A stretch of 64,000 bases of DNA from Trichobilharzia szidati. Its lineage: Eukaryota > Platyhelminthes > Trematoda > Strigeidida > Schistosomatidae. A program made the translations under genes and the position numbers. Shown in pieces: positions 33,960-46,339 of this stretch. Location: NCBI GenBank assembly GCA_944472155.2, contig OX235277.1:27352804-27416803 (forward strand). Reading direction: 5' to 3'. The notes below the pieces were generated by a model. That model did no database searches, was not told where the DNA came from, and saw nothing but the letters and a program-made list of their open reading frames with translations. Each line of letters opens with the position of its first letter. Position 1 is the stretch's first letter.

Positions 33960-34410
33960 ACCAGACTTGAATTGATGATATTAGATGGTTGGAGGCAATC
34001 GGATACACGAAGCCTTGCTCGACCTAGGTTTCGTACCAATTGGCACTCATCAGTCAGCCACCTAGGCGTTTCTCTAACCTTGAAGGAGCTCATGTCCGTT
34101 CTGAGATTCGAAACCGCGTCACCAAGTGCTGCAGTGAGACTTTACCACTGAGCTATTCAGGCTCGTGATTGACCTCCTGTAGGACTGTATTGGGTATTTT
34201 TGATTGGACACTAGTAACTAGTGTGATGTGTCTAGTCCTTTCTTGGGTGCAGACTGAATTCTCTCTGATATCATCAAATCAATGGCGAGCTACTTAGAAT
34301 GGTGATGACATTGCAAACCTGACTGATAGAATTCAGTCTGCATCGAAGAAAGGACTAGACACATCACACTACTTACCAACTAGTGTCCAATCAAAAACTT
34401 GTATTAAGGC
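33960..34410. mobile_element. Family A SINE, inverted tail-to-tail arrangement
   Basis: A minus-strand copy (33960-34215) is followed by a partial plus-strand body (34215-34410). AGTCCTTTCTTGGGTGCAGA at 34234 is mirrored by TCTGCATCGAAGAAAGGACT at 34339. In the minus copy the hammerhead core is CTGATGA with a good stem II (GTGCC/GGTAC) and GAAA-CCTAGGTC, but stem I carries a 2x1 internal loop next to the core. Confidence 0.78.
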
Positions 34411-34509
34411 ATTGAATTACTGAACGACTTCAAATATGCAAATATATAAACTATCAGTTGGGTGACTTGACAAATTTTGCCTCATTTTAGTACATGTGGA
34501 CAACTGTGC

Positions 34510-35330
34510 AAAAAAGGTAAGTCTCTTAAAAGTAAACAGTAACAAAAACTTTAGAGGACTCATTAAAGCCTGGTACTTGGATCAAGCTACAACAAAGAGA
34601 AGAATTGATATGGTATATAAAATTATTAGTTAGTAAATAACAAGTGACACAGTGAAGAAATTTAAAGCCAAAGAAGCAGCACGATCAGATGGGGTTTCCC
34701 CAGAAGCACTGGAAAACGATCCACAGACATCAGTAGATATGCTGTCGCCAATACTGAAGAAGATTTCGAAGGTAGGAAAGTTACCTAGTGACTGCAGGAA
34801 GGGTCATCTTGTCAAACTCATAAATTAGGGTGACTTAAGCCCCTACAAGAACTAGCATGGATCATACCCCTATGCATTCCAAGTAAAGTATTAACCTACA
34901 TGAACCTGTAGACATTGAAAGATACTCTGGATTCAGACATCCCTCCTCCCCCTCCCTGGCAGTAACCTCAACACTAGAGAGCGCAGTATCATAAAGACTT
35001 AAAAGCCTTATTCAACAAATGTATGATGATGAAACATTCCAAACAGTTCACAATGGAAAGCTCAGAGAAAGTTTTGAAATGAAGACAGAAGTAAGACATG
35101 CTCGTTGTGGACTGGCTCCTGCAACATACTGTGGGGATCAAGAGTACTGGTATATACTGAATTCATGAAAGCAGCCTGAAAGACCTGGACTTCTGGGATG
35201 ATATATGTCCAGTATCACCCGAATTGGGAGATATACAGGTGAAAAAGGAACAAGTTAGCAGAAAACATAGTAAGAATATCACTCAAGGCGAATACTGAGA
35301 CGACAGTGTTCAGGTGTCTTTCGAAAAAGA
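34510..35330 (+). mobile_element. RTE-clade reverse transcriptase, N-terminal and palm relics
   Basis: It reads KAKEAARSDGVSPEALENDP and LKKISKVGKLPSDCRKG, the segment preceding RT motif A in RTE elements (usually AAGPDxxPxEALK...LPxDWKxG). Then come relics of motif B (KTEVRH) and DDICPVS for motif C. It differs from the SR2-like 3' copies because it retains the upstream part. Many stops. Confidence 0.7.
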
Positions 35331-35448
35331 ACCACTCAGTGTGGATATTGATGTATCCAGACGATGAGTCGCTAACTGGACGATACCTGCACTTCGTGTT
35401 CCACTGCCACCAAACAATTTAAAGCCAGTAGGAATATATATATATATA

Positions 35449-35640
35449 ATTCCTTTACGTTCCCAGCGGAACATAGGGTTTCAAGCTAGAGTTTTGAAGT
35501 TTTGGCAGCAGTAGTGTTAATTTTTACGGGATACCTAACTTCCCCGCTTTGCCAGTCTTATGAATGGCTTAACCAGGTAAAGGAGTGCGTCAGTGGTGGG
35601 GTATCGCACCCCGGACCACATGCGTGGTTGACGAGCATAT
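35449..35640 (-). mobile_element. tRNA-derived SINE, family B
   Basis: Minus-strand copy with tail GAACATAGGGTTTCAAGCTAG and the head half GGACCACATGCGTGG. The A-box end is lost at an ATATAT run. Confidence 0.75.
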
Positions 35641-35734
35641 ATATATGGCAAAATTAGCTTGAAGAAGTAAATTATCTTGTCATTTGTCTAAATTTCACTC
35701 TGATGCTAATTCTGACCTCAAAGGCGAAATTGAT

Positions 35735-35910
35735 GAGAGTAATTTTCAATGGTCTACGAGCTCGCCTTGTAACCAGAAGGTCCTGGGTTAGAACCCGGTG
35801 GGTGCGCACTGATGAAGAGTCCCAAATTAGGACGAAACAGCTGTCCAGTACTCCAGTGCTGGTTTTCCAATGGTTCTCTAACTAATGTCAGCTCATGATG
35901 AAATCCTCCA
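35735..35910 (+). mobile_element. tRNA-derived hammerhead SINE (family C), 5'-truncated
   Basis: B-box region (GGGTTAGAACCC), then CACTGATGAAGAGTCCC...TAGGACGAAACAGCTGTCC. Stem II, GAAA and stem III are as expected, but the base at position 3 is A instead of C. Confidence 0.8.
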
Positions 35911-36365
35911 TGTAATGCGAATAAGTAAATAATACTATTTCACTGTGTGATATATATAATACACAAATTAATGTGGAGGCGAATAAGACCAGTAAACAGT
36001 TTAGGCTGGTTTATTAATGAAAAAAAGTAGTTGGAAGGATATATGATACGTTGACGCATGATGTTGTCTCTGTGTTTGTGTACACAGACACACAATCAAT
36101 GTCTAAATATGCTTACTGTTATTGGAAATATGACACTGGAATATTGTTAAGCAAGCACAACCACAAATGAACCCTGTGTAAACGGATGCTTACAAGTATA
36201 ATTGATCACCTTAAACTCACAGCGCGTGTGTGTTTCTGTTTGTGAGAGAGAAAATTTTAGAAACAACGATTACTGACATGTAGTAATTGCATACTAAAAC
36301 GAGACTTTCTTCACATCTTTAAATATTTCGTAATGACAACTACCCAAAGTAAAAAAGTTCTGGAT

Positions 36366-37533
36366 ATTTATCGAAATTAAGAACACAATATTCAGGGAAG
36401 AGACTCTTTTTAACGAATTTGTTATCAAGCTGTACAATCGTATATATATACATATGGTTTTTAAGAAATTACATCCGGTAAGGGAATTAGATCAAAGGTG
36501 TTAATACATGAAATAATAATAGTATGAAATGCAATTAAAATATTTGTGATTATAATCATAGTTAAATGTCAATTATATAGAGGTATAGATGCTGGAAAGG
36601 GATGCATAATTAGAGGATTAGTAGGCGAATATAAAATGTTACATAACATGGTGTAAAATTTGATAAGATAGAATTCAGCATTGTAAAAACAAAAAATTTT
36701 AATTTTGGATTTAGAATGACGAGTGGGACAAGCGGAAACAATTCATAGTGAGAACAGTAATAATAATAGTCGTAGAAATAAGGGAAAGGTACATAGAATA
36801 ATTAAATAAACAAAATAAATAAATGTCTATCCTTCTACGGCCAAGGCAGAAGTAGGAATTATACATACTTCTTTTGTACACAAAGGTCTGGCTTAAAGTC
36901 ATGAATTGCCAAGGCCTCAGCTGTCTTTAGAAGTCTGTAACGAAGAAAACGCGGCTGGAAAGTTAGCATGGATTCTATATATGATCTTAAAATCATGGTC
37001 AGGGTTGACAGAGTGACAGAAGTCGATCAGGTGTTCTAGAAAAGAGCTTCGCGTACACTTCCTTTCTCCCTTGTAAAACCATGTGGCTGGAATATGTTCT
37101 GGTATCCGTGTGGAAAGCCTCCTCTGACTACGGCCAATATACCTTGCTCCACAAGAGGAGTGGGTGAACTGATAGATGCACATGGAGGCGGCTGGACGGA
37201 GGAGCTTATCTTTTACGGAGATGGAGAACAACTTGAGGCTGGTGAACGTCATACGTAAATTTGCTGTAAAGAATGTGTTACTGACTGTTTTATAGAGACA
37301 GCTTTTGACGTCTTACTTCGATACCTGACACTTAACTATGTTTATAATCACAAATATCTTAATTTCATTTCATACTATTATTCTTTTTTCATGTATTCAC
37401 ACCTTTGATCTAATTCCCTCACTTGATGCAATTTCTTAAAAACTATATATATGTATATATATATATTTATGATTGTGCAACTTGATAATAAATTCGTTGA
37501 GAAGAGTCTCTTCCCTGAATATTGTGTTCTTAA
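36366..37533 (-). mobile_element. Compact PLE remnant bounded by inverted terminal repeats
   Basis: The left arm (about 36366-36560) and right arm (about 37335-37533) are inverted copies (GAAGAGACTCTTTTT against AAGAGTCTCTTC; AACACAATATTCAGGGA against TCCCTGAATATTGTGTT). Between them is one PLE endonuclease domain. PLEs commonly carry such terminal repeats in direct or inverted orientation. No reverse transcriptase is left inside. Confidence 0.8.
36890..37255 (-). pseudogene. PLE GIY-YIG endonuclease domain
   Basis: The minus frame of about 111 residues reads CIYQFTHSSCGARYIGRSQR (GIY-YIG), RIPEHIPATWF, SSFLEHLIDFCHSV and FKIIYRIHANFP. It then passes into AEALAIHDFKPDLCVQK in another frame. 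It is the best preserved endonuclease in the window: Y-I-G, the Arg and the downstream E-H are all present. The RT partner is absent. Confidence 0.88.
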
Positions 37534-37549
37534 TGCTACAATTGCCCTA

Positions 37550-37920
37550 TTCAGGTAGATAGTTGCCTGGGGTTCTAGTGAGAAGTCGTGACCAGTAGGG
37601 TGCAGCAGGTCGGGTGTGAGGACAAATACTCGCCGAAGACATTGGCTAGGGGTCGCGCTATGTCATGAATTGGCAGAAGTTAGAATTCATGGCCCATTGG
37701 ATCGGGTCGCAGTGGCTTAATGGTATAGGAGCTCGCTGGCCTTGTAACCAGAAGGTCCTGGGTTCGAACCACTGTGGTGGGTGCGTACCGATGAAGAGTC
37801 CCAAATTAGGACGAAACAGCTGTTTAGTACTTCCAGGTTTTCCAATGGTTCTCTAACTAATGTCAGCTCATGATGAAAATCCTGTAACCAATCAAATCCC
37901 CACAAACCAACACTTGAATT
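37550..37920 (+). mobile_element. tRNA-derived hammerhead SINE (family C), near full length
   Basis: Leader with GTCGTGACCAGTAGGGTG, head GGTATAGGAGCTCGC, B box GGTTCGAACCA, ribozyme region CCGATGAAGAGTCCC...TAGGACGAAACAGCTG, tail ending CAAACCAACACTTGAAT. The 3' strand of stem I is TTTAGTAC rather than CCAGTAC. Confidence 0.85.
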
Positions 37921-38159
37921 ATTAAATTCATCGAAATGAGAAGGATAGAACGATGTGTGATTATACCTTGAAATTCTATCTTTAATTCTGAAAGAATTTT
38001 TAGTGTTTTGATCATAAGCTGGGAGAAGTAGTGAAATCAACTTAACTAACTAAATTAGAAATAATTGGAAACCACTGGACTACTGGTATGAATGAGTTCC
38101 AACTAGACTTGAAGGTCAGTTACATACAATCTAGATGTTGGGTTACATAGAGATTCGGG

Positions 38160-38530
38160 TTAATTTTATTAATTTTATAACAAATCACTGGAAACCAGAG
38201 ATTACTGGATAGCTGTTTCATCCTACTTCCTGAAATCTTCAAAATTACACACCTGTGACCTCACAGAAGGTTGAACTCAAAACCTCCAAGTGGTGAGGCT
38301 TGCCCATCAGCCATTCAGTCAATTGAACGGAGATTTAATGACTTGTGAATTTTTATTTTCTCATTCGGTAATATAGCTCAACGACAGTAAGCGCCATCGA
38401 CTAGCATCGACTTCCTCTTGACATGGTGGATGCCAATGACCACAACTTCAGGAGGACGAAATAGCTGTTCAGTACTTCTTAGTTCTCAAGGATTCTATAA
38501 CTGATGTCAGTACGTGATGAAATATAAGTT
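38160..38530. mobile_element. Degenerate family C SINE pieces, opposite orientation
   Basis: A minus-strand relic at 38160-38330 and a plus-strand relic at about 38390-38530 (AGGAGGACGAAATAGCTGTTC). Confidence 0.5.
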
Positions 38531-38824
38531 GAAGTCACATACGTACATAATGTTCATTTTCTCCCTCAAAGTATGATTAATTCCCATTTCATGAAATTGA
38601 GAACGCATGAGTTAGCAAAGGAAGCTCTTCTCACTTTAATTTACTTCAGAGCTGTACTGTTATTTAGGCGGTTTATAAATACAATTTACATTGACAACAG
38701 AGGTTACAGGTTGTTGTCAGTTAGTGTTCAAGTAAACTGAAGTGCGTCATTAACAGCCATATTTGAAAAACCGATAGTAATTGTACGTAATCAGGAGGGC
38801 TGACAACCAACTAACTGAATGATG

Positions 38825-39060
38825 AATAATCAAGTGTTGGTTTGCACGGATTTGATCGATTGGTTACAGGATTTCATCATAAGCTGACATCAGTTAAAGA
38901 ACCATTGGAAAACCTGGAAGCACTGGATAGCTGTCTCGTAGTTTCAAACCTCTGTGGAGGGTGCTCAATGATGAAGAGTCCCGAACTCAGAGGAAACAGC
39001 CGTCCAGTACTCCCTAGTTGGTTCCTGATGGTTCTCTAACTGATATCAGTTCATGAAAAA
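38825..39060. mobile_element. Family C SINE, fused head-to-head tail halves
   Basis: A minus-strand 3' half (38825-38945) joins a plus-strand 3' half (38946-39060) near the ribozyme region with the tRNA head deleted. The result is a near-palindrome bearing AACCATTGGAAAACC and its later complement. Confidence 0.7.
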
Positions 39061-39489
39061 ATTATCGTTCGGAGATAGTTTATTGGAAATGAGAGCAGAA
39101 AAGACTAAAACTCAATTTCAAGAAAAAACATGAAACGGACTACATATAGCTAATTATACTTTTATTGATTGTTTTACGGCTTAAATTGACCGTCATGAAG
39201 GCTGCTTCATATAACTAACGTTAACGCTAGTGGTTAAGATGATGTCCTGAGGATGAATGGAAGTTTCATATTTGAACCAACAATCTGGGAGAATACTACC
39301 CACACGAGGACTTCCCCTTGTGCTGCAAATCTCTGCTTTTTCAATACGTGCCCTTTCAAACCTTCATCAGTATCCAACTTCCCTGGATAATAAAGATCGG
39401 AGCTGACGGACGGTGAAAACGTGTGTGTCTGTGTGCAGAAGGGTAGGAGCTAAGAAGAAAATTATAACAATCACTACAAAATCAATACT

Positions 39490-39895
39490 TGAAAAATGAT
39501 CTGATGCTAACTAGCTACTGGCCCTATTCAGGCAGCTAACCTGAGGTTCTAGTAGGCAGTCGTGACCAGTAGGGTACAGCAGGTTGAAGGTGAGGCAGTA
39601 ACTCATCGAAGAAGACATTGCGAAGTGATTGCACTATGTCATGAATTAGCACAATTTAGAATTCATGAGGCGGCCATTGGACTAGCAGGTCCCAGTGGCT
39701 AACTTTGTAACCTGAAGGCCCTGAGTTCGAACTCTGATAGTGGGTGCGTACTGATGAGGAGCACCAAGAGATTAGGACAAAACAGCTATCTAGTACTCCC
39801 TGGAGGTTTTCCAATGGTACTCTAACTGATGTCAGCTCATGATGAAATCCTCCAACCAATCGAACAAAAATCCCTACAAAACCAATACTTGAAAA
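39490..39895 (+). mobile_element. tRNA-derived hammerhead SINE (family C), near full length
   Basis: Leader CAGTCGTGACCAGTAGGG, head, B box GAGTTCGAACTC, ribozyme region GATGAGGAGCACC...GGACAAAACAGC with damaged core, and tail CCAATACTTGAAAA. Confidence 0.82.
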
Positions 39896-40439
39896 AACCA
39901 ATATAAATTTTTTCATTATATTACAGAAGAATAACAGGAAGTGAACAATTTAAATAATTTCGTAAATATTTTTAAAACAATTTTAGTATGTATACAAATA
40001 GAATACAAAAGGTTTCAGTGTATTTGAGATACATATGATCACGTGATTTTGCCAAATATATCCCACCTCTCACCAGTAGCTTCATTCAAGGCTACAAACA
40101 GAGTAGACTCAGATTACGAAATCATTATCTTTCAGTTTTATGTTATGCATACAATACAGTTCTACATGAGGGTAGTCACAACCCGTACAGATGAGTGATG
40201 GCATTTCCAATCGGGGGTTCGACTTTCTCCGCTGACATCAGTTCCATCGACATTTGAGATGACATTTACTAATGAGTTTTAGTAATGAAGTTCTGGTATT
40301 CTTCAAAACATTTTTTTTCTTTTAAAGCATTAAACTCATTCCGAGTGAAACAGCCGTCCGGTGTTTACATTATCTGGATCTGGCTAGTTAGCAGTAATCC
40401 TGCTTCATGTCAGTGGTATACAACCTGCTCATCTGAATC

Positions 40440-41480
40440 AATCAACTCAACTTCATTGACTTTGAAAAGGCCTTCCACAGCGTCGATCAATAGGTAATTT
40501 GGCAACTACCTCGCTACTACGGGGTGGCGACAACAATAATACATCTCATCCAACAGTTGTACGATAATGCTGCAATGATTTTCCTGATTGAGGGTTGTAG
40601 ACTGGATAATGTGACAGACAGCAGGCAGCGAAGAAACAGGCATATAATGGACCCTAACATAAAGTTGGAGGATCTGGAATTCGCCAATGATATGTGTCTG
40701 ACTTTCCACAAACTGGAAGATATGCAAGTGAAAAGCAACAAGTTGGCAGAAGAAGCATCCAGAGAAGATAGGACTTCAGGTAAACATAGAGAAAACAGAG
40801 GTGGTGAAGATTTCTGGATAACAGCAACAGCAACAACAACAGACAACAACCACCATAAATGGGAGGAATCTGAAAGGAGCAACCTCCTTCACCTACCTGG
40901 GAAGCATCGTTTCAACTACAGGCGGACGGAACTGACGAGGATATCAAAGCAAGAATCGGGAAAGCAAGACAAGCTTTCACTACTCTCAAGTCTGTGTGGA
41001 GGTCAACAGCACTCAGCATCTAAAGTAAGATCCGAATTTTCAACTCCAATGTGAAGTCAGTATTACCTACTGTACGGATCAGAGACTTGGCGCCGCGTCA
41101 CGAAGGGCACTTCGAAGAAACTACAGCCCTTCATCAATAGCCGTCTTCGCTAACTACTTGAGATCTGATGGCCAGACATAAAATATCAGCAACAGGGATC
41201 TCCGGGAGTGAACCGACCCAGCAGGGACCGATTGTGCAACAAATAAGCAGGAAGAAATGAAGGTGGATTGGCCATTGCTTGAGTGTAACCCGAATGGGAA
41301 GCGGCGAGTTAGTCGTCAGTTTGAGGTTGATATGGAGAAGGTCATGTGAAGAGGAGATGAAAGCATGTTGGAGACGTGGAGCAAGGTGAAAACGTTGGCA
41401 GAGAACCAAACGCAATGGAGACTTGCGGTTGAAGCTCTAGGCTCAAGCTCGTCTAGGAAGTAAAGGAAACAATAATAATA
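40440..41480 (+). mobile_element. RTE-clade retrotransposon (SR2-like) with internal deletion
   Basis: It begins at RT motif A (NFIDFEKAFHSVD) and goes through QLYDNA. It then jumps over motif B to MIFLIEG and reaches FANDMCL in place of FADDICL, so one catalytic Asp is Asn. It continues to the C-terminal region and ends in AACAATAATAATAAA. Many frameshifts. Confidence 0.85.
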
Positions 41481-41914
41481 AAGAGTAAAAACTGTTCAGG
41501 CCAAAACTATTCATAATAATCTAAGTTACCATGGAATTCCAAGGTACTTTGATGTCAACATCTAACATCAGCTTGACCAGTAAAGATTGAAAAACAAATT
41601 AACCTCAACTAGTGGCTTCCTTCTGTTTTCCAAAATCTGATTAGTTAGCACCCTTGAATTAATCTGAAATTGAGTTCATAGCAGTTAGATTTCTTGGAGA
41701 GAAATTTATTATTAACAGGTTTTAGTTGAGATATCTATTGCTTATGGTAAGTTAATGTGACCATCATTTCATGTCGTGATTGGATAACCTTTACAAATAT
41801 ATGATTTCCTATTGAAACTTGAACATATCTACCTTAAGACTAAGCACTTTTATTGAATTGAACTTTTATTACTTTTTTTTACACCCAAACGGGATCTTTT
41901 TTTTTGATTATCAG

Positions 41915-42148
41915 GAGCTGCTGAAAAATCTCTTCGTCATGGTGCTGTAGATAAAGCTCAAGCGGCTATGGAAGCAATTCGTGCCTTGATTCAACGCCGT
42001 ATAACAGAACGATCAGATATATTTGAATTTTTAGCTAGTGTTTTTCAAATCGATGTCAATTCTAAAGTACACTTGAATGCATTAGAATTTGCTCAGAAAA
42101 GTATTGTAGCTGGTGCCAGTCAATGGTCAGCTAAAATTGCTATCACAG
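41915..42148 (+). CDS. unc-13: unc-13 (Munc13) C1-C2B linker exon
   Basis: Begins by completing Arg (C|GA) and reads AAEKSLRHGAVDKAQ, then a helical segment ending SQWSAKIAIT. This is the conserved stretch linking C1 to C2B in Munc13 proteins. The polypyrimidine tract and acceptor read TTTTTTTGATTATCAG; the donor is GTAAGA. It ends with one base (G) that is completed to Val by the exon at 59744. The intron upstream is 10,257 bases and downstream 17,595 bases. Confidence 0.95.
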
Positions 42149-42239
42149 GTAAGACGTTTTGTGTGGATTAGATCAGCTGACTACCACTGCTGATTGTTTT
42201 TTGTACTGTTGTATTCTGTATGATGAATTTTGTGTTCTT

Positions 42240-42400
42240 TTGTATTTCTTTGGGTTGTGAATTGAACATGGAGCTTCAGCAAAATTTGAGCTTGGAAGTT
42301 GCATTAGTGGTGGTGTTGTCTACATTTTTACGTGGTGAGGTTGATAGTCTCATGACCAGCCTTACTTCTTTTGCTGGTTAACTACCGGTTTATGAGACAA
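42240..42400 (-). mobile_element. tRNA-derived SINE, family B, 3' part, degenerate
   Basis: Minus-strand tail and body (GAACATGGAGCTTCAG, GGTGAGGTTGATAGTCTCATG) without a recognisable head. Confidence 0.6.
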
Positions 42401-43144
42401 TCAAGCCTGGATCAAGAATGTAGCTGGTGAACATTCTACCCTTGAACAGCAGATACGCGGTTCCGGATTAAAATGTTCCATTCTGAGAATAAAAAACACC
42501 AAAACTTCGTCTTCATTACTTCAAATGCTCACCAGGGCTAATTGTATCGGAATTTCATTTTTCTAGTGACAATGTTTGTTTTTCATTTCATATAACATAT
42601 AGACACTTAAATTAACTTTATGTAATATGTGATATTTACTCGATTGCTTGAAATGATAAAGTTGCGATAAAAATAATTGCAAGCAGAATTATGAAGATAA
42701 GTACAGCGATTGATAAGATAATGTCATTGATTATCCCTGTGCGTCAGTGACACACTGTTAGAAGGCTTACCAGTCAAGCGATTTTCATAGACTAAAGTTA
42801 CCCTTCTTTAGAAACTTGACCTTTCTTCCAATCAGCTTACGCCTTTTCTTTATTCCACATCTTCTGTAGTAATGGCATGGCTACATCCTATGGGTCTTCG
42901 TGTCATTTTACAATGCCTCTAGTCCTGCAGACTTCCCGGTCAGCCTTCAGTAACTTTATGGCCTTAGAGATATTTTTTCTTAGACATCTTGTGTTTACTG
43001 TCAGTTGTGTGTCTGCTGGTGGCATTTCTGAACCAGAGAAACTCTTGGTCAATATAATTTAAGGAAAGCTTCCCACCAGATTTTGTCACATGTTAGGAAA
43101 AGTTTGAGCACTGAACTTGGGAAAAACAGTGAAATTTATGATCT
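42401..43144. other. unc-13 intron, no recognised element
   Basis: No repeat or coding signal that I can identify. Confidence 0.4.
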
Positions 43145-43470
43145 TTACGAGTTGATCAGGGATTGATATCAGTTAGAGAATCGTTGAAAATCAGGGAGTA
43201 CTGGACAGCTGTTTCATCCTAGTTTGAGAACCATCGGCAGTACGCACCCACTGGAATTTGAACCCAGGACCTTCCGGTTACAAGGCAAGCTCGTATACCA
43301 TTCAGCCACTGGGACCCGATTCAGTGGCTCTTGAATTCTAACTTCTACCAATTCGTGATTTAGCTCGACCCCAGTACTCCCTGCTTTTCAGTGGTTCTCT
43401 AACTGATATCAATCCGTGGTCAACTCCTAAAAACATAACTAACCCTTACAAACCAACTATAGAAAATTAA
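43145..43470. mobile_element. Family C SINE inverted pair (CCGATGA subtype)
   Basis: A minus copy at 43145-43375 with a complete tRNA-like head is followed by a plus-strand tail fragment (43375-43470). The ribozyme region of the minus copy reads CCGATGG in place of CTGATGA. Confidence 0.75.
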
Positions 43471-43479
43471 TCTGATGCT

Positions 43480-43865
43480 CACTAGTGACTTGCTGCAGGA
43501 TGTAGTTTCCTGGAGTTCTAGTGAGAAGTCGTGACCAGTAAGGTTCAACCAGATGTCACCTGTGAGGATGGATATCCCACCAACGACATTGGTAGGGGTC
43601 GATCTAAATCACGAATTGGTAGAAGTTAGAATTCAAGAGCCATTGAATTGGGTCCCAGCGGCTTAATGGTATACGAGCTTGCCTTGTAACCGAAAGGTCC
43701 TGGGTTCGAATGCCAGTGGTTGCGTATTGCCGATGATTCCCAAACTTGGATGAAACAGCTTTCCAGTACCCCCTGTTGGGTTTTCAATGGTTCTCTAATT
43801 GATATCAGTCTGTGATCAACTCGTAAAAACCATAGCTAACCCTTACAAACCAAACTATAGGGAAT
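43480..43865 (+). mobile_element. tRNA-derived hammerhead SINE (family C, CCGATGA subtype)
   Basis: Near full length. Leader GTCGTGACCAGTAAGG, head CCCAGCGGCTTAATGG, B box GGTTCGAATGC, then TTGCCGATGATTCCC...GGATGAAACAGC and tail CAAACCAAACTATAG. Confidence 0.83.
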
Positions 43866-44344
43866 GTTATGATCACTTGAATTTCTCACTGCCATTTTCG
43901 ATTTCATCAACCCACAGGAAATAATGTGACCTTAGTTTCAACTGTCAAAACTGCATATTTATACGTTTTCACATGATTTTACATCGCTGATAAATAATCC
44001 TAAAAAGTAAAATTGAAAATCAATTTTTAATGATATTCAAATTCTTAAATGGAAAAACAAAAAGGCTGTTTATCAAAAATAAAAACAAGGGATAATCACT
44101 GTTTATAAAAACAATATAACGGATACGTTACTAGGCAAAAACAAATATTCTAGGGTCTTGTGAAGAAACCTGAAAAGATCATATAATCACATATTTATAC
44201 ACATGAAAACTAAGGTGGTTAAATTAAGGTTGAATGAATGAAGTCAACCATTAAACAAGGAAAGACATCAATCAAGTGGCGAAACGAAGCCAGTTATTTT
44301 CATTCTCTCCTTCTCACTCTGTCTGTCCCTGGGATTTTCTGTTG

Positions 44345-44760
44345 TTGTTTTTTATTCCTTAACGCTCCCAGTGGAACATAGAGCTTTAAGTTAGAGGCTT
44401 GAAGTTTCGGTAGCAGTGGTGTTTATTTTTTAGGGGGTGGGGTTGCTAGCCAGCCTCATGCCCAACCTTCATTCTTTATCAGTCTTATTACTGGCTTAGT
44501 GAGGTAAAGGTGTGAGTCGGCCGGGGCTCGAACCTCGGACCACATGCATCCTTTCTATTCATCCCTTATATTCCGAGTGGAACAGATGGCTAAAAACTGT
44601 TGTGATTTCGGCAGCAGGTGTATGTTTTAAAGGTTCGAATTGCTAACCCTACGTACAACCTTCCCTCTCTTCCAAAAATACTACCGGCGGGTAAAATAGG
44701 CGAGATTTAACAGTTGGTCAGCTGGGAATCAAACTTGAACCTCCCTTATAATTGATACAT
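44345..44760 (-). mobile_element. Family B SINE and a second degenerate copy
   Basis: The first copy (44345-44560) has tail GAACATAGAGCTTTAAG and B-box GGGGCTCGAACC in complement. A more decayed copy follows at about 44560-44760. Confidence 0.7.
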
Positions 44761-45344
44761 CCTAGTTGTCAATGATCGTTGGATTTCAGAGGTCGTCTAT
44801 AATAAACTTGAAGTTGAACTGCACCGTTTATGGAGATTTGAATAATTTGAGGACTGATTCGATTGGAAACTGATATCCTCTGGGTAAATTACTGAAACAC
44901 TGGAACTGTTCAACAGTGCACCCTTCACGTCAAGTCAGTAATCCAGGTCAGACACCTGCTATTCAGCTAATAATTCGGGATTTTTTTCGTTATTTTCTAC
45001 AATGCAACCTTCACTGATGAACCTTATTGATCACCGTATCTTACTAGAAATTGATGAAACTCACTGTGAGGATAACAACCAACAAGGCGTAGATTGAAGA
45101 TAAACTGTTGATTTCAGAATCTAACTCAGTCACTGACGATAACACGCTTATTATGTAACCCGATGATTAGGACACTTTATTTTAACGTATTTGGAAGTTA
45201 ATTTTATATTGAAGCACGCACTTGGTACAACTAAGGCACCGAGGGACGTTTCGCGAAATGAGGGAAACAGTAAAATGAGAAGAAAAAAATGCCTAATGAA
45301 TAAAGAACAAGACGAAAACACGAACATTCAAAAGAGCAGCTATT

Positions 45345-45590
45345 TTTCTTTATTCCTTCATGTTCCTGTTGGAACATAGGGCTTCAAGCTAGAGACTTGA
45401 AGTTTCTGTAGCAGTGTTTATTTTTACAGGATGAGGTTGCTAGCCTCATGACCAACCTTTCGTCTTTACCAGCTTTTCTATTTCTGGCTTAGCGAGGTAA
45501 AGAAGTGTGTCGGCCGGGAATCGAGCCCCGGACCATGTGCATGGTCGGCGAGCGTGCTATCCGCTATGCTACCGACGGACCTTCTAAGAA
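45345..45590 (-). mobile_element. tRNA-derived SINE, family B, full length
   Basis: Minus-strand copy from tail (GGAACATAGGGCTTCAAGC) to head (GCATGGTCGGCGAGCG...GGTCCG). Confidence 0.82.
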
Positions 45591-46339
45591 AGAGAAGGCG
45601 AGAAGAAACTGCTGCATTTGTGCCATCAATTTTGATTTCCAGTCTTATGTAGTCTTGATCTAGGGAGTTGTATGATCTCTCAGACAAAACTCAAGAAGTC
45701 GTTTTACAACAAGCGATGGTAATCTAAGACAGCTGTCTTACATCCCAAAATTGTTAAGTCATAGGCTGATCACCCTTTGATTTTTCCCAACCAATTGCAA
45801 GAATAACAAACAGTTGACCGTATGACAGCCACTAGAATGATAGTTGTAGAACATATCCAAGCTATCGAAGTCAGCAACTGGAAATGAAATCACTTTTTTT
45901 TTAAATGACCTCCAACATTTCCAAATACGCGCGCTATGACTTCACACTTACATAGTGATGTCACCAGATGTAAGCAGTTCTGCGGGAACTGCAACGACCA
46001 AGGAATCACAGTAGACGAATATCATCAGCTCGAAGAGGCCATAAACGTGAAATCCATCTGGTGTAGTCTCAAATTTAGATTATATTGACGCACTCGTAGA
46101 CTGGATGAGAAATTAGACCCTTCATTTCAATTTTGAAAGCTGACAACACAAAAATACTTAAAATTTCAGTTAGGAATTGAAATTTTAATGATAATATAAG
46201 AATAAAACTTCTGCACTGTGATAGAGTATAGATCCATTACAGGTAAAATTTGTTTTGATAAAGTCCCACAGTGTTATACTGTAATATGTACTGATGACAA
46301 CGTTTCGAGCACAATTTATTACCGCTCATAATCATGTCA

